Shown here piece after piece: positions 35,328 through 47,099 of a DNA stretch of 64,000 nucleotides. The stretch is taken from positions 40,810,001 through 40,874,000 of the forward strand of contig NC_059365.1 of the NCBI RefSeq assembly GCF_019703515.2, in the 5' to 3' direction. Numbering within the stretch: the stretch's first letter is position 1; every line of letters begins with the position of its first letter. The notes beneath the pieces are model-generated. The model saw only the letters and a program-made list of their open reading frames with translations. It made no database searches and was not told the origin of the DNA. The stretch is from Myxocyprinus asiaticus. Lineage: Eukaryota > Chordata > Actinopteri > Cypriniformes > Catostomidae. The translations under genes and the position numbers were made by a program.

Positions 35328-36905
35328 GTGCATCTCAATAAATTAGAATGTCATGGAAAAGTTCATTTATTTCAGTAATTCAACTCAAATTGTGAAACTC
35401 GTGTATTAAATAAATTCAATGCACACAGACTGAAGTAGTTTAAGTCTTTGGTTCTTTTAATTGTGATGATTTTGGCACACATTTAACAAAAACCCACCAA
35501 TTCACTATCTCAAAAAATTAGAATATGGTGACATGCCAATCAGCTAATCAACTCAAAACACCTGCAAAGGTTTCCTGAGCCTTCAAAATGGTCTCTCAGT
35601 TTGGTTCACTAGGCTACACAATCATGGGGAAGACTGCTGATCTGACAGTTGTCCAGAAGACAATCATTGACACCCTTCACAAGGAGGGTAAGCCACAAAC
35701 ATTCATTGCCAAAGAAGCTGGCTGTTCATAGAGTGCTGTATCCAAGAATGTTAACAGAAAGTTGAGTGGAAGGAAAAAGTGTGGAAGAAATAGATGCACA
35801 ATCAACCGAGAGAACCGCAGCCTTATGATTGTCAAGCAAAATCGATTCAAGAATTTGGGTGAACTTCACAAGGAATGGACTGAGGCTGGGGTCAAGGCAT
35901 CAAGAGCCACCACACACAGACATGTCAAGGAATTTGGCTACAGTTGTCGTATTCCTCTTGTTAAGCCACTCCTGAACCACAGACAACGTCAGAGGCGTCT
36001 TACCTGGGCTAAGGAGAAGAAGAACTGGACTGTTGCCCAGTGGTCCAAAGTCCTCTTTTCAGATGAGAGCAAGTTTTGTATTTCATTTGGAAACCAAGGT
36101 CCTAGAGTCTGGAGGAAGGGTGGAGAAGCTCATAGCCCAAGTTGCTTGAAGTCCAGTGTTAAGTTTCCACAGTCTGTGATGATTTGGGGTGCAATGTCAT
36201 CTGCTGGTGTTGGTCCATTGTGTTTTTTGAAAACCAAAGTCACTGCACCCGTTTACCAAGAAATTTTGGAGCACTTCATGCTTCCTTCTGCTGACCAGCT
36301 TTTTAAAGATGCTGATTTCATTTTCCAGCAGGATTTGGCACCTGCCCACACTGCCAAAAGCACCAAAAGTTGGTTAAATGACCATGGTGTTGGTGTGCTT
36401 GACTGGCCAGCAAACTCACCAGACCTGAACCCCATAGAGAATCTATGGGGTATTGTCAAGAGGAAAATGAGAAACAAGAGACCAAAAAATGCAGATGAGC
36501 TGAAGGCCACTGTCAAAGAAACCTGGGCTTCCATACCACCTCAGCAGTGCCACAAACTGATCACCTCCATGCCACGCCGAATTGAGGCAGTAATTAAAGC
36601 AAAAGGAGCCCCTACCAAGTATTGAGTACATATACAGTAAATGAACATACTTTCCAGAAGGCCAACAATTCACTAAAAATGTTTTTTTTATTGGTCTTAT
36701 GATGTATTCTAATTTTTTGAGATGGTGAATTGGTGGGTTTTTGTTAAATGTGAGCCAAAATCATCACAATTAAAAGAACCAAAGACTTAAACTACTTCAG
36801 TCTGTGTGCATTGAATTTATTTAATACACGAGTTTCACAATTTGAGTTGAATTACTGAAATAAATGAACTTTTCCACGACATTCTAATTTATTGAGATGC
36901 ACCTG
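35325..36905 (+). mobile_element. Tc1-like transposon, full length
   Basis: It is bounded by TA on both sides and has near-perfect terminal inverted repeats of about 201 bp (35325-35525 and 36705-36905), beginning CAGGTGCATCTCAATAAATT. The two arms differ at only a few positions. One transposase gene lies between them on the + strand. Length is about 1.58 kb, the usual size for Tc1-like elements. The target is a TA microsatellite. Confidence 0.95.
35624..36625 (+). pseudogene. Tc1-like transposase with a single in-frame stop
   Basis: From the ATG at 35624 the frame reads MGKTADLTVVQKTIIDTLHK and on to a TAG at codon 36, then stays open for 297 codons to the TGA at 36623-36625 (334 codons in all, the expected length). 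The N-terminal half holds the DNA-binding paired-like region and a basic GRKKCGRNR stretch. The catalytic residues fit DD34E: D147 in LFSDESKF, D237 in FQQDLAPAHT, and E272 in NSPDLNPIENLWG, with 34 residues between the last two. The enzyme would cut and paste the element at TA sites. The TAG sits where relatives commonly have Gln, so a C-to-T change is likely. The product without the first 36 residues would lack part of the DNA-binding domain. Confidence 0.9.
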
Positions 36906-36924
36906 TATATATATATATATATAT

Positions 36925-38390
36925 CTGAAACGTATTCATTTTAATGAAAACCAACCCCTGGGACATGAAAGTTTCTGAAGTTGAAGAAACACTCTAATAC
37001 ATTAATTACACCAACAAAGTAATTTTTAAGGGTCAGTTTAAATTAAAATAGATATTTGAGGTAACAACTACATGTAACCCCTTTTAACTTTGTTTAGCCA
37101 ACTCAAAAACCCATTATGAAATTAAATGATTCTTGATTAAATGAATTAAATTATTAGCGTTGCTGAAGCTGCTGGAAATAACCATTGAAGAAAGAACCAT
37201 TTTTGTGGACTATTTTGCCACTGACCTCTCAGATAAAGAGGTCAACATATTCTGCCAGATAAAGAGTACCAAGTTTAGTTATTCACCACATAGCTCTGTC
37301 AGTAAAGCACTCATGCAGCTGTGTGAGAACTGGGCTTAGCCAAAGAATGCTGCTAGTGTCTTACAACACCTGCACGGATCACTGAATTCTCTTTTAACAA
37401 CATGAGCCAGACAAATCAAGCTAATCAACTTGCCATATTTAAACCCTCTCATAAATCTACTAGCTTTATATCGAAGGTACTTCCTTTATTCTGTATCTGG
37501 TTACCAAGGGGTAGGCTGAGCAAGGCCCACACGACTGGGCACCCTCACATCAATGTGTTGAAAATGAACACTACTTCACTTGGGCTTAATCCAGATATTT
37601 CTTTCTTGACATTTTTATGGAAGGTTCAGGCAGAAGAGTATTAAAGTTGCATTACAGTGGAACAAAACAAGCCTTTCGCTACAGTAGCCAAGAATCTGGT
37701 CACAGAGAGCAAGCACAGATGTTTGAGATCGAGTTTCACGTAAGGCTGGAAGCTGCAGCGAAGCAACTGCATGTCTCCACAAATGTGTGAGGTGAGAAAA
37801 GCTTTAACTTTTCACAAATTGCAGTAACAGGCCCACACAGATCCATCAGTCTGTAACAGTGGTAGTGCTGATAACTAAGCCAGTTGTAGGGCAATAATGG
37901 ATTCTGAGGATTAATTTTCAGATGCTTTCTGCTCTGTGAACACAAACATGGCTGCCAAACATAAGAGCAGACATGAAAATGCCCTTCGGCCAACGTGAGA
38001 TCGTGGTTCAGGCCTTGCCACTCTAGTGCCGTCAGGACAAATGGATTGACCTCGTTTTTGTAACATGAGAAAGCGCAGTACTCTGGAATTCACAAACTTT
38101 CATCTCTGCAGTCAAAACCTTTCACCGCGGTCACCTCAAAGGGTTCGTCAGCCGTCACGGATCTGCTGAGTGGATGGGCAGAAAACTGCACTATGACTCA
38201 TTCTCATAACAGAACCTGTACAGGCTATTGTGGAATATTCAAGATTTTTAGAAAAACTTAGAAAGGAAAGTTTGTCAAACCAAGCTTCAAATTTTGTCTT
38301 GAAAAAGCCTTGCCTTGCCTCTGAAGTTTAAAGGTTATATAGGCCTGCTGTACTTGAATAGTTTAAGAGTTATTCAGCATTAAGCATTTT

Positions 38391-38391
<1 letters not shown>
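36925..38391. other. No gene recognised
   Basis: Apparently single-copy sequence; the short ORFs on both strands show no domains. Confidence 0.4.
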
Positions 38392-38423
<32 letters not shown>

Positions 38424-38425
38424 GT
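38392..38425. repeat. (GATA)n microsatellite
   Basis: About seven tandem GATA units followed by degenerate units. Confidence 0.85.
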
Positions 38426-38460
38426 GATAGATAGATGGATGTGAGTTCCAGTTTCCGATT

Positions 38461-39314
38461 TGTGACGAGGAGGAGGGTGTGGCCGGGCCGTGATGGTGAG
38501 TGGCCGGCGCTGAATCAGCTGATCATTGGGAGAGCGAAATAAAGGGGAACCGGAGGCACCAGTTCAAGAGAGAGGCACGCGCGGCCATGCTGCATGTGAG
38601 TCTGTGTCCGTTTATGTTTTATGTTGTTTTAAGTTCATTTTTATCATTAAGCCTTTATGTTGACTGTTCAGCCACTTCCTGCCATCCACCAGAGGAGCAG
38701 CCGCGGCCATCTGCCTGTGGACGGAGGGGTCACTGCCAGCCGCCGAGAGCCGTAGGACTCGCTGCCGTCCACCAGGGGAGGAGTGAGCTGGCATCTGCCA
38801 GAGGGCGGAGGAGCAGTTGAGGACCGTGGCGACAGCGCTTCCGGGAGCAAGTTCTCTCTCTCTCCTCTCTCTCTCTCTATATGTCTCCGCTCACCCTTTC
38901 CCTCTCCTCACGCCTCCCCTCGTCTCTCCCCCAGGTTCACAGGAGGCGGGGTGGACCACCGTCTGACAGAACGGCCGGAAAGGCAGTGTCTCCCCTCCAG
39001 AAATGGGGGGGAGTAAGTCAGTCCGGTGGCACCCTGGCCTGAATCGGGCAGGGGAGGAGTGTAACAAGGAGGAGGATGTGGCCGGGCTGTGATGGTGCCC
39101 GGCCGGCGCTGAATCAGCTAATCATTGGGAGAGCAAGTTAAAGGGGAGCCGGAGGCGCCAGTTCGAAAAAGAGAGAGACACACGCGGCTGCGCTACATGT
39201 GTCTGTGTTCATTTAAGTTTTATGTTGTTTTAAGTTCATTTTTTATCATCAAACCTTTATGTTGACTGTTCAGCCGGTTCCCGCCTCTTCCTTGCCCATC
39301 CTTATACTGTTACA
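38461..39314 (+). mobile_element. Short non-autonomous LTR element (TRIM-like)
   Basis: Direct repeats at 38461-38692 and 39060-39314 share GAGGAGG, GGCCGGCGCTGAATCAGCT, CATTGGGAGAGC and TTTATGTTGACTGTTCAGCC. The 3' repeat runs TGTAACAAGG to ACTGTTACA. A purine-rich GGCAGGGGAGGAG directly precedes it, as a polypurine tract should. The flanks CGATT (38456-38460) and CGGTT (39315-39319) are a likely 5-bp target duplication with one change. The 370-bp interior is GC-rich and non-coding. The 5' LTR lacks its last 40 or so bases. Confidence 0.75.
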
Positions 39315-39330
39315 CGGTTGAAATGTCCAC

Positions 39331-39590
39331 ATAATAATAATAATTTTAATTGTATTTATTTATCACACATAATACATTTTGCACATATACAGTGAAATTC
39401 TTTTTATCACATATCCCAGCTAAGCTGGGGTCAGAGTGCAGGGTCAGCCCTGGAGCAGATAGGGTCAAGGGCCTTGCTCAAGGGCCCAACAGTGGCATCT
39501 TGGCAGTACTGCGGCTTGAACCCCTGACCTTCTGATCAGTAACCCAGAGCCTTAACTGCTGAGCCACCACTGACCCTATAGCCACCACTG
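39331..39590 (-). repeat. tRNA-derived SINE
   Basis: On the minus strand the head has TGGCTCAGCAGTTAAGG (A box) and GGGGTTCAAGCC (B box), followed by CCTTGAGCAAGGCCCTTGAC. The 3' tail ends in ATT/AAT repeats at 39331-39345. This is the RNA polymerase III promoter layout of a tRNA-derived SINE. Confidence 0.8.
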
Positions 39591-40152
39591 CTCCATGTAG
39601 CCCTTTTCCACCAACATGGTTCAGGGGTGGTTCCTGGTCTGGTGTAAATTCTGTAGCTGTTCTGTGTGTTTCCACCACAAAATGGCCGTTCTGGGGTGGA
39701 AAAACTGGCTCTGCACTGGCCCCTAAAGGCTTGCTAGGTTCTATGCAGGAACCGATTACGTCAGGGGGTGGAGGGCAGAATTATGTTTCATTACAAGGTA
39801 AACTTTTCCAAACAAAAACTACTGCAGGAGCTGCCATCTGCAGCAAGGTGTACTTCATCAGTCTACAACAACAAAAATGTCAGACATCAAAAGCGTTCAA
39901 ACGAAGATGAAACGAGCACTCTACTTGCAAAATGGTTTTCTATGGAGATCCGAGATAAATAGAGAGATCACAAAGGGAAAAAAGGAGTTTACAAGGAGAT
40001 ACAGTAGGAAATTACTCATTAAGTTATTAGATTTGCCAACTTTGATAGCTTTCCTTACACTCTTCTCATCTTATTTTGTGCATTCTTTTGTTAAGTAAAC
40101 CGGTGGGATTCTCAATCAAGACATAATATTATATGCTATGACAAAAATCCAG

Positions 40153-40195
40153 TGTAACACAGTTTAATAGAAAGCGAGAACCGGCTTGATAATAC
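40153..40195 (-). repeat. LTR end fragment
   Basis: TGTAACACAGTTTAATAG and GAACCGGCTTGATAATA match the start of 40673-40730. It is probably the remnant of the other LTR of the same element. Confidence 0.6.
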
Positions 40196-40375
40196 ATTTA
40201 CATTTACATCTACATTTATTCATTTGGCAGATGCTTTTATCCAAAGTGACTTACAGGAGAGAAAAAACATAAGCGAATCATCTTAACGAGACAGTGGTAC
40301 GAAAAGTGCCATATTACAAAGTTTCACAAGCATCAGAATAGCATTCAAAACAGATTAAAGTGCAACAAGAAAATT
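40196..40375. repeat. SINE tail-like fragment
   Basis: ATTCATTTGGCAGATGCTTT followed by TATCCAAAGTGACTTACAGG matches the tail part of the 7437 and 59316 SINEs; the tRNA head is absent. It interrupts the LTR remnant. A run of about 18 T ends it at 40374-40391. Confidence 0.55.
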
Positions 40376-40399
40376 TTTTTTTTTTTTTTTTGTGACTGG

Positions 40400-40672
40400 T
40401 TAAGTGCTCAGGAGCCCCTCCCCGCTCGCGTCAGCTGTTCTCTGACCCCGCCGCGTTTTAGCAGCTGGTAGGGGTCTCCTCCACCCCTGGCAGCGGCCCT
40501 GGTCGGCTAGGAGCCCCTCCTCCCCTCGCAGTCGGCGGCCGTTCCTCCGCTCTCATGCAGCCGGGCTCCTCCATCCCCTGGCGGATGGCCGTGGCTGCTC
40601 CGTTGGGGTGGATGGTAGTGGCGAGGACTCTACTATGGCGCATCCCTCCTCCTTCCCGAGTTGCGGCACCAA
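40400..40672 (-). mobile_element. Internal leader of an LTR retrotransposon with primer binding site
   Basis: Directly after the LTR end (minus strand, from 40672 downward) is TTGGTGCCGCAACTCGGGA, which has the form of a tRNA primer binding site. GC-rich leader sequence follows. No gag or pol was seen before the deletion. Confidence 0.6.
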
Positions 40673-40910
40673 TGTAACACAGTTCAATAGGAAGGAGGAG
40701 GTGAGAACTGGCTTGATAATATAAATAATAGTTTAATAAGAAACTGAACCAAAAAGACAAACACACACACCGGTGTCGGACAGCTGCCCGTAACTCTCTC
40801 TCTCTCGCAATGCTGTCTCCGGTCGCCCTTACCCCTCTCAGGCTTAATCAGCCTAATTAGGGGTCGGGTGTGTGGAATCACAGCCCGGCCCCGCCCTCTG
40901 CCCTGCCACA
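40673..40910 (-). repeat. LTR, minus strand
   Basis: Read on the minus strand it starts TGTGGCAGGG and ends GAACTGTGTTACA, giving TG...CA termini over 238 bp, with TTATTAAACTATTATT near the end as a possible polyadenylation region. It abuts the primer binding site. Confidence 0.7.
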
Positions 40911-41355
40911 TCCAAATATAACCATTTGCTACACCAATGTTATTAATGATTGCACTGTAACTTTTATAGTACTTAGCAATATAAGCCACTTTAAAAAGTT
41001 CATACAAAATAATGTGATAACATTACCTGTCATCTTGAGCGTAGATGTTGTCTCTGGCAATCTTGTTGAGCAATTTAATAATGTTGGATTGCATTTCTCT
41101 GTATGTTTAAAAGAAGTCCTCAAAAATAAGTAAAAGCTGTACATAAACACTGTGGAGTGTCATGTTTGTTTGTGGGCTGATGAGGTAGTCATGTAAAACT
41201 ACCACGTAGCTACGTAACCCGTTACATCAACCTTTGAGTTTCAAGTCAGTGGAAAAGCGCAGCTGGTTTAAGATAGGCTCCAGATTGCCCCTGCTGTGAA
41301 CCAGCCGAGCACAGGCTCCGCACGAGAACCATTGCAATTTCTATGGAAAAGGGCT

Positions 41356-41847
41356 ATGTGACGCCAAAAGCAAGTTTTAAAGCGAGTTGTTTTAATTGTA
41401 ATTATGTAAAACAGCCAAAAGGAATACATATTTTATTAACCATACTACCAAACCCTAACCCTAAACCTAACCATCAGTGGAGTAAATAATTAAATTTTAC
41501 ATGGAAAATCCAACCTCTTCATTGTGCTCATCATTGATTATATGAACGCTATTACTCCCTGGTTTCCACGTGACCAGAACCCGCGTCTCTGAGGCTGCTC
41601 ACGCGATGCTTTATCAGTAGTGCTACAGAAAAAGGTTAATACGTTTGAATTGATACAGCACATAGATGTCTGAATGGAGATGCCAGTTGTCAGTAACTCA
41701 GCAGAATAGGGTCAATGTCAGGGTACCGGAACGTTCAGTTGCAATACATCAAATTCCAGTGTGATCATGTTGTAGATACACCATATTTTAGGCTTTCTTA
41801 CATTCAATGAGTAAAAATCAGCAAAAACTGCTAACATACAGTATATT
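41356..41847. other. No feature recognised
   Basis: AT-rich, with CCCTAACCCTAAACCTAACC at 41453, too short to be an interstitial telomere tract. Confidence 0.4.
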
Positions 41848-42486
41848 GGTAACACTTTACATTAATGTTCCCTTTATTATGGGGTTCATTAATGACAATA
41901 ACAAGTCACAAATGCATTATAAATCATTGATATACAGTTATAACAACATAAAAAAGGGTGACTTACAGACATACATTAATCAAAACCATAATGCCTATTT
42001 AAAAAATAGATTATTATAGTTAGATTAAAAGTAGGGATTATGTCACTTTGCTACAGTTTACTTTGTGTTTATACACTTTACTGTGATGTCTCGACTTGCT
42101 AGTGTTGTCACTTGTCAGATTGATTAATGGTGCTACTCTGAGTGCTGTCCCAACTTACCTAGTCCTAGTTTCCTAAAGTCATCTGCAAAAACACTTTTCA
42201 GGTCTTCATGTTCATTCACAATACATATCAAACAATAAAGCCTGATCACCATTAAACCATACTGAACTTTACGTACTTAGGTTATTAATGTTGCATAAGT
42301 GTTATTAAGCGTTTATAACATGTGAGGTAAAAGGTCTCACTATTTGGTAAGTATTGCATGCAAGTCACCCTTTTATTTATGTTGTTATGACCGCATATCA
42401 ATAATGCATTTATAAATAAATTATTGGTCATTAATGAACCCCTTTATAAACCCTTAACAAAGGGAACATTAATGTAAAGTGTTACC
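41848..42486. mobile_element. Palindromic MITE with GGTAACACTTTACATTAATG termini
   Basis: The left end GGTAACACTTTACATTAATG and the reverse complement of the right end are identical over 20 bases. The arms continue with GTTCATTAATGAC and AAAGGGTGACTT pairing with AAGTCACCCTTTT. It is about 640 bp with no conserved ORF. Confidence 0.8.
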
Positions 42487-45400
42487 CATATGCAGTATTT
42501 ATATTATGTTGTGACCTCAAAAATACCCTCAACACTCGTACCCAAGGTGGTATGCAGTCCAAATCGTGTTGATTTTTTTCATTGACTTCATCAAAAATGT
42601 TGCCGTGTGGCTTTGCATCAATGAGCAAATTTTTATGAAAAGAAAAATAGCAATAACAAACATACAGTTAAAGTTTAACTGTTGTAGTTCCCCTTCTTGA
42701 TCATGTTTGGCATTCGTGACATTCCACCGAGTCGGTTCTTTCTGAGGTTGATCAGACCCATTGATGTGCGGAGATCTTCTGGCAGCATACAGCTCTGTTT
42801 AATGAGTATTTGTGAGAGGAGGTGAAGCGTGGAGCAGCAGAGCTGAGACTCACCCTTTAACCGCTGTCACTCTGCCACTCTGTCATCACTCATCAAAGGT
42901 TGCAACAGAGGTACAGTTTTACAGGGTTCACCAACATTGAGACACTTCTATTGACATCGCCTGCCTGATGGATGGCTCTACACACTCACACATTCACAAA
43001 TGTGCAAATAAAAACACATAATCTCACGCACATTAAAAAAAATACAAACGCTTGCAGACCACAAAAATACTTGCCTTCAGTTACATGCAAACAAGCACAT
43101 ACTCGCACATGCCAAAAAGGGCTTTACAGCCTGATGTCATAGAAAAACCTTTTTAACGAACTTTTAAATCTTTATGGCTTTGTTCCAAAACCTAGTAAGC
43201 TGCCTTGTCCACATAGCAGCTGCCTTCCAAGGCAGCATCCTACCCAAAATCATAAGTGAATGATTAACACATTCTAATACAGAACCTAACCCCTAACTCA
43301 ACAATGAAACTCAACAAAAGTCCCTTTCAAGGCAAGTCAGTCCACCCGGCGGCAATCTTGGGAACAATCCCAGGCAGCTATTGTCTATGGATACAAGCGG
43401 CATACAAGTACAGTTCCTATTTAATTGAATGGGGATAGACTGAAATCTCCAAAATGGTTGGTCAAGATTATGATGAAATAACAAATCTTAAATCAGAAGT
43501 AAAATCCAACAACAATCCAACAACAATGATATCATAATTTGTGCTTCTTTGATTCAGATCACACATAAAAAAAACGCTAATGTCCAACTAATGTGCATGC
43601 GTGAACTGATGTTTGTATCAAAAAGGCAGGAGTTCTCTACATCCGCCATATTGGGTGTTCCAATTTCTTCCATTTATTTTAATACAAGTGCTATGTCTCG
43701 GGCCAAATAGTCTTGGACTCAACTCACAATTGATTTAAATCAGAGACTATTTAGCAGAGAAAGATCTACAATCAGAGAATCGCATCAAACAAAGTGCGTC
43801 AAAAGAGCTCTGCAGCGACCGCCCATTGTGCACTGTAAAATCTGCGTATATATTTGTATATATCTGAATATTTTACAAAAAACTTTAAATATATTGAGTC
43901 TATACTTATAAGACTATTGATTTAAATTTGTTGTTTATATTTTTTCATAGTTTTTAATTCAGTTACATCATTCAAAATGCTTGGGATTGTAGTTCATTCC
44001 CTCATTAAATACGGTAAGTACAAAGTCTTGTTCCTTTGTCTTTTAGTCTGATTTTCAAATACTTTCTGGATTCAAATCAAAGTTTGTAATGTTGTGATTT
44101 ACCTCAGAGCTGGTTGGTTTGGTTATTAAGACTATTATTATTAAACATGGTTGGCGCTAGGGGTAGGCTACCGGGCTTAAGCCATGAATGTTTTCAGTAA
44201 AGCCTAGAAAGTGATGTCATAAATACCAGTGCTTTGTATCAAGCTGATACTTAAATATAAGTATATTTGAATGTTAAGTAATATATAAATCAATAATAGC
44301 AGTCTTTCTACAGTATCGATAACACCAAATACAGACTCAATTCTGCCCATGTTCTGAAATCCCTATGGAAAACAATTCATGGGAAAAATACTTCTGAAAC
44401 TAAGACAACTAAAAAAAAAGGTTGGCACTGTTGCGCTCTGTGGAAGCGGTTTTGGAACAGAACAACAGAGCACATTTCTTTATAAAACCATTAATGTACT
44501 GTTTGTTTAAAGAACCTAAAAAAGAGCCCAGGATCCAATAAACTGATCTAATAAATCTACAGTGTAACAGTTTTAACCATATAAAGAAGATAACAATAGA
44601 GGTGTCTGCTGAACCTAAGGTGCTGCAAAGAACTATTGAAGAACCTTTATTTTTAAGACTGATACCCTTGTTCACAAATCAGGGAGTGTGCAGAATTTTG
44701 TTGTTTGGCCACATACCCAAAGGAAAGCAAGAAAGGTGTGATGTTCTGAAGATATCTCTGTTTATACTCTTGCTGCAATCATTTTCTCGTTAGGCCTTAA
44801 TGCATTCCTCTCCCACTGCCCCACTGCAGGGCTCATGCTGAGTTTATTGTAAACCTCTTAATTAGAGAGGGGACAAAATATTCTGTGCCCAACTCTCCTA
44901 CAGAGCAACAAAGCAACCCTAAACACAAATACTGTTCATTAGATTCGTCCTTTTCCCTCCACCATGATTCTGCCACTAAAAGGGTGACTGTATTGATTTG
45001 GTTGTGTTTGTAGAGATGTAATGAAGTCCTCAGACTGTGTGTTCTTATAGAGTTAAGTAGGGCCACTAGCAGACCTGTTACTCTCAGATTTATTAGACTC
45101 AGCCTGGAGGTCCTACTGTGAACTGTAATAAATTATATCAAAGTGGTCATATTTTTAGATAACTGTATTATCAGTTAAAATTTCACCTCAGGAGCTCCAG
45201 GTTCATATACATTATTGATCTGCACACCTTTTTAATCAAACATACATTAAATGGACTGATTGAGAGCTTTTCTAACACCCTTTAGGGGCCTTTTCTGTCA
45301 TTAAAACAGACTGCAGTACAACTGACAGCAATTATATGAAAACAGACTCCTCAAATGGGCTAGACATTCATATACTGTAATGGGGACTTGCCGCACGGGG

Positions 45401-46100
45401 AAGTTGTCACAAAGGCTATATCTCAGTAATTAAGTTTTGTGTCAAAAATTCAATTTATTTTTTATTTTTTCTCAAGCTGAGGTATTATTTTGCAATCTTG
45501 TATTCAGACTCATAGTTTAAAACTCATCTTAAATATTTATGAATTCTATCCTCCAAATTAAAATTCCAGTATTTTCATATGGTTGTCACATTTATATTGG
45601 GAGAAGCTGTAATGTGTTTTATATGTTGAAATTTGTATACAGTTGATTAACCCTTAAACGCATACCTCAGGTATTTATTGACACGGTACCTCTTTCCACC
45701 CCCTGTACCTCATACATTTTTTGGAGTTGTGCCCACAGCTTTTTAGCATTCCTCAATCTCAAATAAATATTGTAACACACACACACACACACACAAAAGA
45801 CAAACAAATTATAATGGTTTAAGTACCAAAAATGTATAGGGTCATTATAGACCCTAGGTATGGAAGAGTGCCTGTTTTTTTTTTTTCTTTTCTTTTTTTT
45901 TGCACTTCCATAAATTATATTTGTATGATTATTTCATATCTATACAAGTTTACTATCACAAGATATCTATTTCTTTGGTTATTACAAGAGGAATGAGTAC
46001 TATATTCATTCATATAAATACTATATCACATTGATTTTCTGTGCAACAATGAATTAACAACAATGGTGATTTATCAGTATTCCATATACGTGTACACGTA
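42487..46100. other. No gene recognised
   Basis: Mostly non-repetitive sequence. A (CA)n tract is at 45776-45795 and T-rich runs are at 45877-45901. The short ORFs at 44409-45066 lack domains. Confidence 0.4.
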
Positions 46101-46104
46101 CATA

Positions 46105-46215
46105 TTATATAGGGGTGGGACGATTCGCTCTGACAAATATTTGATTCTATTACGATTCTCTACCTAACAATTATGATGCATTTTGATGCATCCTGAAATC
46201 TGAAATCTGAAGCCA
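46105..46215 (+). repeat. hAT-like terminus fragment
   Basis: TAGGGGTGGGACGATTCGC followed by TTTGATTCTATTACGATTC resembles the common GGGGTG-type ends of fish hAT elements. No partner end was found. Confidence 0.35.
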
Positions 46216-46829
46216 GTAATAACAGATGAAATGTCATGTGCAGGCTGATCTGATCCAGGTTTTAATTGAGCAGGCTCAGCAGGGTCATAGAATGAAAAAC
46301 TGTCTATTTAGTAGCATGTAAAAGTGGTAACACGGGATGTGGTAACCGTGAGTTCCCTATTCATTTTGGGATAGGGAAAGAGGCGCCAGGTGGCTACACG
46401 GAGACACCTACGCTTGACAAACTCAGTCACGAGAATTCAATCACATTTTCATGCAGGACTGTTTGCAGCACACACTGCGAAAGATAAAAACAACATTTTA
46501 ATCTTTTTGCGACTGCCGCGTGTCATTGACCAATCACAGGTGACTGTAATCAACTGGTTACTTTCCCATCAGAACAGTCTGAAATCGCCCCCTATTCTGT
46601 GACATTCACTTTAAAGAGAATGAATTAACGAGTGAGTGTTTTCATTCACAGCCTATGTCTGCCCACCAGTCACATTTATTTAAGCCAAGTTCTATTCTTG
46701 GTTAAACAGTTTTATGGAGAATTGACACATTTAATGAAGATACAAAAGCAATATTAACATAATATATCATAATCAGGGAAGAAGGCAAAAACAAAGAACT
46801 TACACTGGTCAAATAGATGCAAACAGTTT

Positions 46830-46930
46830 TCTATCTATCTGTCTATCTATCTATCTATCTATCTATCTATCGATTGATCGATCGACTCCATCCATCCATC
46901 CATCCATCTATCCATCCATCTATCCATCCA
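46830..46930. repeat. (CTAT)n and (CATC)n microsatellite
   Basis: Adjoining tetranucleotide runs, CTAT/TATC at 46832-46871 and CCAT/CATC at 46887-46931. Confidence 0.9.
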
Positions 46931-47099
46931 TCATCCTAGCTAAGGTCACTTCATCTATGCTGCGTTATTGATCGGGTAAAATGATTCTTTCGACCACTAA
47001 AGATAGCTTCACTAATAATCTTCCAGATTTGTCTCAAATACTCAGTAATCCAAAAAGTTCAGAAGAACTTGATGTAGTCACAAATATATATATATATAT

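Larger units (their letters stand above)
39599..41355. mobile_element. DNA transposon with AGCCCTTTTCCA termini, interrupted by LTR and other repeat sequence
   Basis: The left end AGCCCTTTTCCACC pairs with the reverse complement of the right end, AGCCCTTTTCCATAG, and both are preceded by T or TA. Interior words such as ATTCTTTTGTTAAG and the ORFs at 39768-40098 show no domain I can name. The middle (40153-40910) is filled by minus-strand LTR sequence and a SINE-like fragment. The original element would be roughly 1 kb without these. Confidence 0.55.

Noticed and set aside
41453..41473. Telomere-like CCCTAACCCTAAACC run
   Set aside because: Only two to three imperfect units; common by chance in this AT-rich DNA.
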